The notes under the pieces: model-generated
Databases searched by the model: none
What the model saw: the letters and a program-made list of their open reading frames with translations, nothing else
Told to the model about the DNA's origin: nothing
Position numbers and translations under genes: made by a program
Part shown: in pieces, positions 46,201-57,126 of the stretch
Layout of the letters: each line of letters starts with the position of its first letter
How positions within the stretch are numbered: the stretch's first letter is position 1
Assembly (NCBI GenBank): GCA_028641055.1
Contig: CM054060.1
Location: forward strand, 205,926,445 to 205,990,444
Direction: 5' to 3'
DNA from: Alopecurus myosuroides
Lineage: Eukaryota > Streptophyta > Magnoliopsida > Poales > Poaceae
DNA length: 64,000 nucleotides

Positions 46201-47635
46201 TCTTCTTACACGTCTTGATATCAATGTGATTGGTTTGGATGAGATCAAAGACTTATATGCTTCCGATACTTTCTTTGGTCCTATCTTTGAGAAATGCTTG
46301 CCTAACCGAGGATTTGATGACTACTATCTTCACAAAGGTTTCTTGTTTAAGGCTAACAAATTGTGTATTCCCGAGTCCTCTCTTCGTTTGTTGTTATTGA
46401 AGGAATCACATGAAGGAGGTCTCATGGGACACTTTGGACGCGACAAGACCTATGCCATGCTCTCCAACCACTACTATTGGCCCAAGATGAAGCATAAAGT
46501 TGAGAGGCACGTCAAGAGATGTTCTACATGCCTCCGAGCTAAGTCTACTTCAAAACCCCATGGTCTTTACATGCCATTGCCTATCCCACATGCACCTTGG
46601 AGTGATATTAGCATGGATTTTGTGTTAGGCCTCCCACGAACTAAAACCAACATGGATTCAATCTTTGTAGTTGTGGATCGTTTCTCTAAGATGGCACATT
46701 TCATTCCTTGCAACTGAACCGACGATGCTTCACATGTTGCCACTTTGTTTTTCAGGGAAATTGTGGGTCTAAATGGTGTACCTACTTCCATTGTCTCGGA
46801 CCGTGACGTCAAGTTCACCTCATACTTTTGGAAGACGTTGATGGCCAAGCTCGGCGTCAAGGTACTTTTCTCCACCGCCTATCACCCACAAACGGATGGA
46901 CAAATCGAGGTCGTCAACCGCACACTCTCTTCACTACTTTGAGCATTGATCAAGCCCAACTTGAAGAATTGGGAGGAATGCATCCCACACGCCGAGTTCT
47001 CCTACAACCGTGCTCTACACCAAGCTACCAAGAAGAGCCCCTTCGAGATCGTCTACGGCTTCAACCCCAACACTGCCCTCGACATACTTCCTTTGCCCCT
47101 ACGCGAGCGAGCAAACATGGACATGGACAAGCGCACCGACTACATCAAGAAGCTAGATGACTCCACAAGAGCTACGCTTGAGAAGCATTCCGAGCACCGA
47201 GCCTCCCTCATGAACAAGAAAAAGAAACCCATGGTGTTCCAAGAAGGTGACCTCGTGTGGCTACACTTGCGCAAGGACCGGTTCCCCGAAGAGCGCAACT
47301 CCAAGCTCAAGCCACGAGGCGACGTCCCCTTAAAGGTCATCAAACGCATCAACAACAACGCCTACAAGCTCGACTTACCGCAATCCAAGTACCTCGTCCA
47401 CAACTCCTTCAATGTCAAGGACCTCTCTCCCTTCCATGGATACCCAAGTGAGGAAGACGACGCCGAGTCGAGGTCGACTCTTTTTCAAGGGGGGGGAGAT
47501 GATGTAGCCCACCCAACTACACCAAGTGCACCGATGACAAGATCACGCGCAAAGGACATCCAGGATAAGGTGAACTCGCTCCTCTCGCTCCATACTTTCG
47601 GTGACTTGGCGGATGGTGCGCTACCTCATGGTTAA
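43294..47635 (+). pseudogene. E2 gag end and pol, four nonsense codons
   Basis: A single frame from the E3 junction into the 3' LTR. Order: gag core (LEFEGYALLWWD, YYKEMETS), zinc knuckle CFKCGGSGHKSFEC (about 43939-43980), protease VIIDGGSCHNLAS, reverse transcriptase with YFDDILIYS (near 45420), RNase [14 protein letters not shown], integrase with [26 protein letters not shown] and [12 protein letters not shown]. Stops: TAA 43904-43906, TAA 45251-45253, TGA 46715-46717, TGA 46940-46942. No frameshift in pol. The frame crosses the LTR border at 47500 and ends at TAA 47633-47635 inside the LTR. Confidence 0.85.
47487..47499 (+). other. E2 polypurine tract
   Basis: AAGGGGGGGGAGA-type purine run immediately before the 3' LTR. 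Confidence 0.75.
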
Positions 47636-48691
47636 ACACTTTGCGTGCTCAGGTTCATACCCACCACGGACGCCCCGGAAAGCACCCACGACGATGTGCG
47701 AGAAGATATCGAGAAGGGCGGAGAAGACGGCATCGAGTTCGGAGCACCGACGGAGAAGATAGGGGGAAAAAACCCTCCCGGCCTCAGGGCCCGGCCAGGC
47801 CGGCCCCCTCCCGAGCGAACCGGCCTCCACCCCGGCCTCGGGCCGGCCTCCTCCCCCTCCAGGCCGGGCGCCCACCCGAGAGGGCCGGCCTCCACCCCGG
47901 CCTCGGGCCGGCCCCTCCAGGCCGGCTGCCCCCTCTCCCACCTCGGCCTCGGGCCGGCCGCCCCGCCAGCCCCAGGCCGGCCCCTCCTAGGCCGGCGCGC
48001 CTCGCCCACCACGGCCTCAGGCCGGGCTCCAGGCCGGCCCCAGGCCGGCGTGCGCCTGGAGCGCCCCTCTGCCTCCACCCCGGCCTCATGGCCGGCCAGG
48101 CCGGGCCCCCAGGCCGGCGTGGGCCAAAATACACGCAAATGACGCGTTTTCGCTCCCGTTTTCACCTGCTTCGACCCCCGGCTATATAAGGACGACCCCG
48201 AGCTACATCTAGGGTTTTTAGAGTTGAATTTAGAACATTTGGAGCTCAGCTCTCTTGTATCCCTCTTTGGGGAACTACTCCTACGGTGTGTACCTAGGAA
48301 CGTATCAAGGCTACTCCTCCGACTTCGTCGAGGATCGTATCAAGGCACATCCCAACTACTTGTCCTCTCCCCTTCGGGTTTCAGTCAAGAGTTGTCCAAT
48401 CTTCCTCTCGTTAATCCTTGAGGTTCTATTGGCGTAGTGGTACCGGCTACGGGTGTGAGACGGTTTGTATCAAGGTGAGTTCAGTTGGATCGATTGTTCC
48501 GTAGGCGGCCCTCGGGGCTTAGTTGACGGGAGGTTGGATCTTTCGGTTCTTGCAATTTATCCCGATTTGTGTGTTTCCCCGCGTTCCCCCACGTTCCCCC
48601 TCGATTCCCCATCTCGTGTTCTTCGTGTTCTTTGTTCGTTCTTCGTCGATTCGTGAAGATCGTCCCAATCTAGGAGTCCAACTCCATATCA
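47500..48691 (+). repeat. E2 3' LTR
   Basis: 1192 bp; carries the GC-rich block and TATATAAGG. Followed by TSD CCAGA and the resumed E1 gag frame. Confidence 0.9.
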
Positions 48692-51600
48692 CCAGATTTC
48701 CATTGAGACCACCTTCTGTGGCTAGTACACCACCCGCACAATCAGCAATTCGTGGTGTTTCATCATCCAAGGCCGAGCCTAGTGCATCCAATGCAAGGAA
48801 AACAACACAACCATTAGCTAGTACCACGGGTTCAAGTGTTTCTACAGCTAGAAATAGAGATATGTCATGCCATACATGTGGAGGTAAAGGTCACTTTAAG
48901 AGGGATTTCCCAAACAATAAAATTATGATTGTCAATGCTGATGATGAGTATGAGACTGGAGATGATGCTGATCCTAATGAGGAAGATACATATGATGAGG
49001 ATGGTCCTATTGATTCTTATGCTACAAATTATCCAACCATTGTTTGCACACAAGCTTTGAGTATTGTCCCTAGTGATGAGAGCCAAAGATGCAATTTATT
49101 TCAAACCAAGGAAATTGTTGGTCCTCAAATGTCTTGCAAGGTGATCATTGATGGAGGGAGTTGCAGAAATTTAGCAAGCAAAGAGTTATGTGCAAAGCTT
49201 AGATTGAGATATAGTCCACACCCACATCTATATTATATCCAATGGTTGAATGACAAAGAGGAAATCAAAGTATGCCAAGTTGTGAGAGTGGAATTTCAGA
49301 TTGGACCATACAAAGATACAATTGAATGTGATGTGGTTCCCATGTCAGTTTGTCACCTATTACTTGGAAGACCATGGCAATTAGACACGAAGGTTACACA
49401 CAATGGGAGAGCAAACACATACCAATTGAATTGGAATAACAAAGATATTATCTTGAGGCCTATGACACCACAACAAATTGTGAATGAATCTAGACAGAAA
49501 ACTGAAGTGAATCTAGAGAAGGAGAGTGAGAGGGATCAAAAGAGTGAAAATACAACTTCTGTGGGTGACAACAAACCTACGCCGAGTGGTAAAAGTAAGG
49601 GAGTGAGCCTTTTGACAATGTTAGCCACCAAAGAAGACTTGAGAGAGTTTGGAGAGGATCCTTGCTTAGTACCTATAGTGCTCATGCACAAGGGGGAAAT
49701 TTTAGTTTCTAATGACATGACTCCTCTTTCTATTGGTGTTTCTAATGCTTTGCAGGAGTTTGATGATGTGTTTCTAGAAGAAGTACCCTCAGGGCTGCCA
49801 CCATTGAGAGGGATTGAGCATCAAATTGATTTGATTCCTGGATCATCATTACCGAACCGAGCTCCCTATAGGACAAATCGCCAAGAAACAAAGGAAATTC
49901 AGAAACAAGTACAAGATCTTCTTGATAAAGGTTATATTCGAATAATCCTATCTCCTTGTGTTGTTCCTGTTATATTGGTTCCTAAGAAAGATGGTACTTG
50001 GCGCATGTGTGTAGATTGTAGAACAATTAACAACATCACTATTCGTTATCGTCATCATATAAAATTGGTGAATTGAGTGGTGCTGCTGTTTGGAAGACAT
50101 GTTAGATGAATTAAGTGGTGTTGTTGTTTTCTCTAAAATTGATTTGCGTAGTGGTTATCATCAAATTCGAATGAAAGAGGGGGATGAGTGGAAAACAGCC
50201 TTTAGAACGAAATTTGGTTTATATGAGTGGTTAGTAATGCCTTTTGGATTAACTAATGCACTTAGTACTTTCATGAGATTAATGAACCATGTTTTGAGAG
50301 ATTTTATTGGCAAATTTGTGGTTGTTTACTTTGATGATATTCTGATATATAGCCACAATGAACATGAACACATTGATCATATTAGACAAGTTTTGCATGT
50401 GCTAAGAGAAAATAAATTGTATGGAAATTTAGAGAAGTGCACTTTTTTCAAAGATAAGGTCATATTTCTTGGATATGTTGTTTCTAAACATGGGATTGAA
50501 GTAGATAAATCTAAAATTGAAGCAATTAAAAATTGGCCAATTCCCATGAATGTGAGTCAAGTAAGAAGTTTTAATGGACTAGCTGGTTTTTATAGAAGAT
50601 TTGTGAAAGATTTTAGTACTATTGCTGCCCCTTTGAATGATTTGACAAAGAAAGGTGTAAATTTCGAGTGGGGGGTTCCTCAATATATTACTTTTGATAC
50701 TTTGAAGAATAAGTTGATTTCGGTCCCATTATTGATGCTACCAAATTTTAATAGACAATTTGAAATTGAATGTGATGCCAGTGGCATAGGTATTGGAGGT
50801 GTGCTTATGCAAGATAGGAAACCAATTGCTTATTTTTCTGAGAAGTTACATGGAGCTCAATTGAATTACTCTGTCTATGATAAAGAATTGTATGCACTTG
50901 TTAGAGTTCTTGAAGTTTGGAAACATTAATTGTGGCCAAAAGAATTTATTATACATTCTGATCATGAGGCATTAATTTTTTTGAAGAGCCAATCCAATCT
51001 TAATAAGAGACATGCTAAATGGGTAGAATTCATTGAATCTTTCCCATACATTATTAAACATAAGAAATTATTAGATAATGTGGTTGTTGATGCTTTGTCT
51101 AGGAAAAACCTGTTACTCATTAAATTAGATGTTCAAGTTTCGGGTTTGGAGAGCTTAAAACCACTATATGCTGAATATAAAGAATTTTCTACACCATATG
51201 ATAAATGTTATAATGTGAAGGCTTGGGATAAGTATCATATAAATGATGGATTTTTGTTTAGAGCTAACAAACTATGTATTCTCGAGTGTTCTTTGCGTTT
51301 GATGTTATTGCAGGAATCTCATAGTGGTGGATTAATGGGACACTTTGGACGTGAGAAAACATTACTTATGTTGGCTGACAATTTTTATTGGGCACATATG
51401 AGAAGAGATGTTTATAGGTTTGTGCAAAGGTGCATCACTTGCAATAAGGCCAAGTCAAAATTAAAGCCCCGCGGTTTTATACTCCTTTACCTGCACCGAC
51501 TACACCATGGGAAGATATTAGTATGGATTTTGTGCTAGGTTTACCATGGACTAAAAGGGGGCATGATTCTATATTTGTGGTAGTGGATAGATTCTCTAAA

Positions 51601-52389
51601 ATGTCACACTTTATTGCTTGCCACAAGAGCGACGATGTGTCGCGTATTGCTAATCTGTTTTTCAGGTACATAGTGAGATTACATGGAGTACCAAGGACTA
51701 TTGTTTCTAATCGTGATGTGAAGTTTATGAGCTACTTTTGGAAGACACTGTGGGGGAAACTATGAACAAAGCTGCTGTTTTCAACAACATGTCACCCCCA
51801 AACTGATGGACAAACGGAGGTGGTTAATAGAACATTATCAACACTATTGAGAACCATGATTAAGAAAAATCTGAGGGAGTGGGAGGAGTGTTTGCCACAT
51901 GTGGAATTCGCATATAACAGGGTTGTTCACTCTACTACTCAGCTTTTCCTGTTTGAAGTGGTATATGGTTTCAAGCCCATTACACCACTTTATTTGCTAC
52001 CACTTCCCATACAAGAAAGAATAAATATGGAGGCATCAAAGAGAGCTGATTTTGTGAAGAAGATACATGAGAAGACAAAGGATGCTATAGAGAAGAAAGG
52101 GAAGTATGTTGCTGAGAGAGTAAATATGAAGAGAAAGGAGGTTCTATTTCAAGAAGGATATTTGGTATGGGTACACTTTCGAAAGGACAGATTTCCTAAG
52201 CTCAGAAATTCCAAGTTATTGCCTCGAGGTGCTGGTCCCTACAAAGTGATTGCCAAGATTAATGACAATGCTTACAAGATAGATCTTCCAGTTGATGAGT
52301 TTGGAGTGAGTAATTCCTTCAATGTTGCTGATTTGACACCATATCATGGAGATGACCTTGATGCGTCGAGGTCAAAGCCTTTTCAATAG
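48692..52389 (+). pseudogene. E1 gag end and pol, broken
   Basis: Continues gag with a zinc knuckle CHTCGGKGHFKRDF whose last Cys is Phe. The protease has VIIDGGSCRNLAS, followed by reverse transcriptase (YFDDILIYS near 50330), RNase H ([13 protein letters not shown]), and integrase ([18 protein letters not shown], a TDGQTEVVNRT region). Breaks: a frameshift with a short local duplication at about 50050-50110, TAA at 50927-50929, a frameshift near 51480, and TGA at 51763-51765. The nominal stop at 52387-52389 lies next to the 3' LTR, beyond which the same frame continues with only sporadic stops (see the LTR-tail finding). No chromodomain. Confidence 0.85.
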
Positions 52390-52397
52390 GGGGAGGA
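52388..52397 (+). other. E1 polypurine tract
   Basis: AGGGGGAGGA directly before the 3' LTR; primes plus-strand DNA synthesis. Confidence 0.75.
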
Positions 52398-53323
52398 TGA
52401 TGAGGACATCCCTAGTACATTTCCACTTAAACAAGATTAAGTGAGACTTGGACCTATGACAAGGTCAAGGACCAAGCTATTACAACAACATGTGAATTCA
52501 CTCCTTATTGATTATGATGTTTGTGATAGTGAGAACTTTATACTACCTAAGTCTATGCATTTATGTATGATCATGTTTATTGATAACATAAACATGATGG
52601 TGGAAAACAACCAAGAGGAGCTAGAAAACAACATGGAGATGCTGGAAAACAAGACTACAAGTGGTGAAAACAAGTGTACCATGGAGAAAACAGACATACA
52701 AGATGGTGAAAACAATCATGCAAGTGTGGAAAACAACTATTAGCTTGTTATTCCGCACTAAATGAGATGGGAAACAAGAGGAGGGCGCCCCATTGAATAC
52801 CAATGCGCCATATAGAAATCCTACTTCAAGTAGGTATGATTTGTATACCATAATTGGCTGAACCCCCTAATGTGGGTCGGTTTGTATCCTCTCTTAAGAG
52901 TCCTAGTAGGAGTCCTAGTCCTAGAGGGATCGGTGCTTGCGCAAGGAAGCCCTTGTGGCCGCACCACCCCCTTATATACTCCCCTCCTGCGAGTTGTGGA
53001 GATTAGATCCAGTTGAAACCAAAAGAAACCCAAGCCTCTAGATTTTATTGCTACAAGCATTCATCTGGAAGTATTACCATTGTAAAGTTGCGTGATATCT
53101 TGTTATTTCATTGGGAATAGGGGGATACAGGACCACTTGTGATCTTTGATTACTTGTGCAAGAGTGTGTAGTTGAGAATATCCAAAGGGCTTGATTGTTG
53201 TTGCATCTGGCAACAGGGGTCAGCCAAGTGAGAGGTCTCAGTGTAGCACTAGTTATCACAAAATCCAGAAAATCCACAAAAAGAGAGAGAAGCTCATTGA
53301 GAAGATTGGGACACCCCATATCA
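52398..53323 (+). repeat. E1 3' LTR
   Basis: 926 bp, same length as the 5' LTR, followed by TSD copy ATGTG. Encodes the same GPMTRSRTK and ENN/ENK tail (52441-52743). Confidence 0.9.
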
Positions 53324-53354
53324 ATGTGGTAAATAACTAGGGATGTCCTCATCA
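53324..53354 (-). repeat. Element R LTR, first 31 bp
   Basis: On the minus strand TGATGAGGACATCCCTAG at 53354-53337 is the family LTR start. It is separated from the rest of R's LTR (21624 downward) by the E1 insertion; the first five bases are the E1 TSD. Confidence 0.7.
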
Positions 53355-54438
53355 TGTTTAGTATTAAATCAAGTGTTCTCACAGAAGATCTATGATCAAA
53401 TTTCGAGGTAGCAAGGTTAAAACAATCCAAACAATATAACTCAATAGATAATGAATACCATGCTTCAACTGCACTACTCTGATATGTATCGCAAAGCAAT
53501 AACCGAAGAGTAGTACACTCAATTGTATTATCATGTTCATATTTTTCATTATGTAAGTTGCAACTCAATTTGCAAATATAAGTGAAGTATAAATCAGTAG
53601 CATATGTATTTATTAAGTTCTTTGAACAATAAAACATATGTGTAGGGTCATCCTCAGATTTAGCAAATTGTAAGCAATCCAACCTAGATAACACAATGTT
53701 TAATTCAGCAATTCTATCACACTTAATACATATTTGATCCATCATAAATATTTCCTTTCTTCTATAGTCACTAACAAAACTAAAAGTGAAACAAGGAGCA
53801 TATGTGCTAGAACTGACATATGAAATTTCAGAAATTCTATTTATAGCACAATTCATAGTAATTGGTTCATGTAACATGATGGAATACACAATATTAACAG
53901 GCGGTATTTTAGCAAGCACTTCTTATGTGTAATCAATACCACATGCTCAAAATCCGAAATTTTCAAATTATCACATGGTGGTGAACTATATGTGCTTGTC
54001 AACTCACAAGAATCAACTAGCAAATTAGTAGACTCGCAAAATTTCGCACTTGCAAGCTGCAGCTCCAAATCAGCACCAATATCAATGTCATGCTCCTCAG
54101 ATACAATAGGCATCGATTCATCTTTCTCAAGTGGTTATGCGGGTTGTACTAGAGAAGACTCCCTTTCTTCCAAAGTAACCTGCATAGCACAAGAAACAAC
54201 ACTGGAAACAATTTCATGCTCCTCAGATGTAAGTGGTGATGCAGGTTGTACTATTGGTGGCTCCCTTTCTTCAAAAGCAACCTGCATATCACAAGACACA
54301 ACACTAGAAATAGACATGATTACATTACTAGAAATAACCTCACATGTCTCATTAGCTTCTACTCCCACATTTTCTGCAACACTCAAGCTCTCATATTTTA
54401 TGTCTACATGCTCACTTAATTTAATTATGGGAATTGTA
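53355..54438 (-). other. AT-rich segment with minus-strand coding-like fragments, unknown
   Basis: Minus-strand open stretches at 54521-54135 (extending slightly into the neighbouring LTR), 54113-53853 and 53919-53355 read as ordinary-looking protein. Examples are TCEVISSNVIMSISSVVSC, a duplicated EEHEIVSSVVSC / EEREPPIVQPASPL motif, and FSFVSDYRRKEIFMMDQ. The frames are not continuous. It could be an accessory ORF or spacer of an older retrotransposon. I recognise no domain. The flank of R's LTR start lies here. Confidence 0.4.
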
Positions 54439-55037
54439 TGTCGCACCCGGACTTCTAGAGGATACTCGCAGTTCCGTTGAACAGTAGTTGATTGGATTAC
54501 GGGGCTTACCGGCACCCGCATCTCTTACGAGTAGGCCAACACACGTATGTGTGACAACCAACCCCTACTGTTCATCGTCTACGTAAACCATCCCATAGAA
54601 ATCAGGATACTACCATTGACGTACTTCATACCATACACACATGGTACGTCAACAGCGTTTAACAGAATGATAGCACAACATATCTCTAAGACACAAATAA
54701 ATAGAAATAAGTTGCAAATAGCTCTCACTAGAGCAGAGATAGCAAATACAATCATCCAGAGGACACATGTCCCAACATATCATCATTACATCACAGCGGA
54801 AGCATTCAAAGGGTCTGAGTACAGACAAATCCAAATAGGCTTAAGAAGCCGGGAATGAAAAGAAAACGGAGCCCATCCACGATGTCTCGGATCCTGCCCG
54901 GGTCCGCTATCTACTCGTCAGCAGCCTCGTCAAACTCCACGTAGTAGCCGTCACGGGGATCCTCGTAAGCGTAGTCTGCGGAAACCACAGCCCCAAAGGG
55001 GTCAGTACATAAACGTACTGGCAAGCAAGACTACAGT
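54439..55037 (-). repeat. Tekay-like LTR end, relative of E3 LTR, interrupted
   Basis: TGTCGCACCCGGACTTCTAG... is homologous to the first 600 bp of 28533-32997 (shared GAGGATACTCG, GACACATGTCCCAACATATC and GGGTCTGAGTACAGACAAAT). It is diverged, so a separate, older family member. The flank TTGTA (54434-54438) is the predicted TSD. The Tat-like LTR interrupts it at 55038; the remainder should lie beyond the window. Confidence 0.8.
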
Positions 55038-55492
55038 TGATGGGGGGATAGTAACCCGGTAGGCCCACTTCAAGATATAATCCGGCCCGAGGTGTGCTGA
55101 GCGATACCCGGCTAGGGGTAAAGAGATTACCGGAAGGCCCAAAGGCTTGTGAGATTCGTAACCCGGTTTGTGGGTTGCGATAAAGAAAGTTAGGTTTTGT
55201 ATGTGGAGTTCGAGTAGGACTCAAGATGTGCCTTGAAGGGCAAGTTAGGGGTGTACGGGTGCTTTATAAACCGGCCCCTAGGTTTAGTTTGCCACAGATT
55301 CAAGTCATAGTTGTAATACCTGTTATCGAGTATCCAGCATAATTCATACTGAGATCCGGCGAGTTATTTTCCGGTTCTTAGATCGCTTTTCGCCATGTCT
55401 TCCTTCGAGCTAAACCATCTCCCGAATACCTGTGTCGACTTGCCCCAAGATCAGTTACCCCCGGTAACATCTGCCGTGATTATCCCACGACA
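55038..55492 (+). repeat. Tat-like element 5' LTR (455 bp)
   Basis: TGATGGGGGGATAGTAACCC ... TATCCCACGACA. The termini are inverted around GGGATA/TATCCC. The end is fixed by the primer-binding site three bases later. A possible TATA, CTTTATAAACC, is near 55261. Confidence 0.75.
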
Positions 55493-55494
55493 GT

Positions 55495-55513
55495 TGGCGC
55501 CCACCGTGGGGCC
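55495..55513 (+). other. Tat-like element primer-binding site
   Basis: TGGCGCCCACCGTGGGGCC, the sequence usually seen behind the 5' LTR of grass Tat-lineage elements. Confidence 0.8.
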
Positions 55514-57126
55514 TACGTCCAAAGGTGTTTACATCACGGGAGAAGCTCGGAAGAGCATGAAGAATCTCATCGTCGGAGAAATCTACGTCAACAGCAAAGG
55601 AGAGAAGATGGTAGACGATTCTGGCTGGGGGCCAGAGTCGGATCACCTCGAAACCGGATCCATCGTGACAGTCGGCAGCGTCAACGTCTTCGTCGGTGTG
55701 GTATGTACTTCCAGTTCGAATTGTGATAATATTGGATCTGATTCTGTGTCAGGAGAAGACATGTATGTCCGATCGGAAAAGGAAGAGTCGATTGGAACAA
55801 CGGGTCAGATAGAGAGGGAGGATGATACCGAGTCCATACGGGATTTGTCTGAGGATCGATATGAAAGGGAAACAGCGAGGAAGAACAGTACGAATCTACA
55901 CCGGGCATCATGCGCCGGGTTGCAGTCTATGCGGCTCCCGCGACCAATCTCAATCAAGAAAACGCGGCCGCGGCGCCAGCCGGGGCGGCTCAGGCAGCGG
56001 CCCAGCAGCAAGGAGCAGTTGACCCGGTCTTGGTCCAGGTCGATGGAGAGTCGGCATCTGTCACCAGTCGCCCAGCAGACGAGGAGCGACACGCAAATAT
56101 GTTTGGGTTCCAAGCAAACCGGACACCGGGGGCGGGCCCCTCAAACCCGCGTCACCCGGCTCTGTTTGATAATAATTTGATTTTGGACCCCACAGTCTTG
56201 GCCACAGTTATTACCCCAGAAAACGCGGCAGAGCGTGTAAGAGACCTGGACGTGGCTCGTCGTGCATTGGAGCAGCAAAGAAGGCAAGTGGAGGCAGAAA
56301 GGCAGGGGATGGTCGCGCGGCAGCGCGAATTGGATGACCGAGAGACCCGGCTCCGGGAGGAAACGACAAGGATGCACCAAAGGCACCGAACTATGCTGCC
56401 GGCAACAGGAGGGGTTATTAACCCGACTGCCCTGGTGTTCACGCCTCAAGATCAGCCGATTCCACCGACGAACCAAGGGACCATACCGCGACCTTCAACG
56501 GGAGCACATCCGGTAAGCGCGCCAGCCGGGTTACCTTTGCCACAGGCGGGGGCGACAGCCGGCAATACCATGCCGCCACCACCATCACGATTCCGCACAC
56601 CAGCAGGTCATTACAACAATCCCATGGACAACGTGTACGCAGCAACGCTCGCATTAAACCAGATTCCTGTGCGAGACTCGCCTCATGCGGAAGGAACCCG
56701 ACGAGCAATCGATCTGCTACACACCGCGGTAGCACAGCAAGCCAATTATCCGGATCATAGAAGCGGAATGCATGGGACGCCGTACGCCAGTCAGCAACAG
56801 GGCAATGTCCAAGCAAGTGCGGCACGACGAAGGGAAGAGCAGCAGCAAATGCCGCCTCCACCGCGTATCCAGACAGTACCAGTAGTATCAGCAGCGCAGG
56901 CGGTGGTGGACAGTTCCAGGGCCAGAAGAGCCGGGGCCGGATCTGCTGGGCACGAATTGCCGGTGGCGCCGCACCTCGAGGCACCCCAGCCGGGTCACGC
57001 GCCTCCCGAGTAAGACCACCCCCAACCACCCTGGCGGGACCCAAGTGCCTCTCGGACGATATCAGAGCAGAACCTTACCCGGAGAAGTTCAAAGAACCGG
57101 GGAAAGTAGTAAATTATGAGCCAACA
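55514..57126 (+). pseudogene. Tat-like gag, N-terminal part, frameshifted
   Basis: An open frame after the primer site (GVYITGEARKSMKNL, GEIYVNSKGEKMVDDSGW) shifts near 55880 into the frame 55910-57013. That frame starts MRRVAVYAAPATNLN and has a strong coiled coil (RDLDVARRALEQQRRQVEAE) and HYNNPMDNVYAATLALNQI, a motif typical of Tat gag. A second frame change near 57010 leads into the gag core. Encodes the particle protein's oligomerisation region. The first segment may be leader rather than gag. Confidence 0.65.

Larger units (their letters stand above)
25132..48691 (+). mobile_element. Element E2: CRM-like Ty3/gypsy retrotransposon with nested E3
   Basis: LTRs 25132-26337 (1206 bp) and 47500-48691 (1192 bp), both TGATGTAGCCCACCC...CCATATCA, flanked by TSD CCAGA (25127-25131 and 48692-48696). 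Without E3 it is about 8.8 kb. Inserted in the E1 gag. Its gag-pol is one continuous frame apart from a single gag frameshift and four nonsense codons. Confidence 0.9.
21625..53323 (+). mobile_element. Element E1: CRM-like Ty3/gypsy retrotransposon with nested inserts
   Basis: Two 926-bp LTRs (21625-22550 and 52398-53323), both TGATGAGGACATCCC...CATATCA, flanked by the TSD ATGTG (21620-21624 and 53324-53328). A tRNA-Met primer site follows the left LTR and a purine tract precedes the right one. Without E2 it would be about 8.1 kb. It lies head to head inside the LTR of R. The CRM-like assignment rests on LTR size, lack of a chromodomain, and a polyprotein tail running into the 3' LTR; the exact family is not certain. 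Confidence 0.9.

Noticed and set aside
53074..53919. Single 281-codon minus ORF
   Set aside because: It is a fusion across the junction at 53323/53324: the C-terminal third is antisense E1 LTR, so only the part above 53355 could be real.
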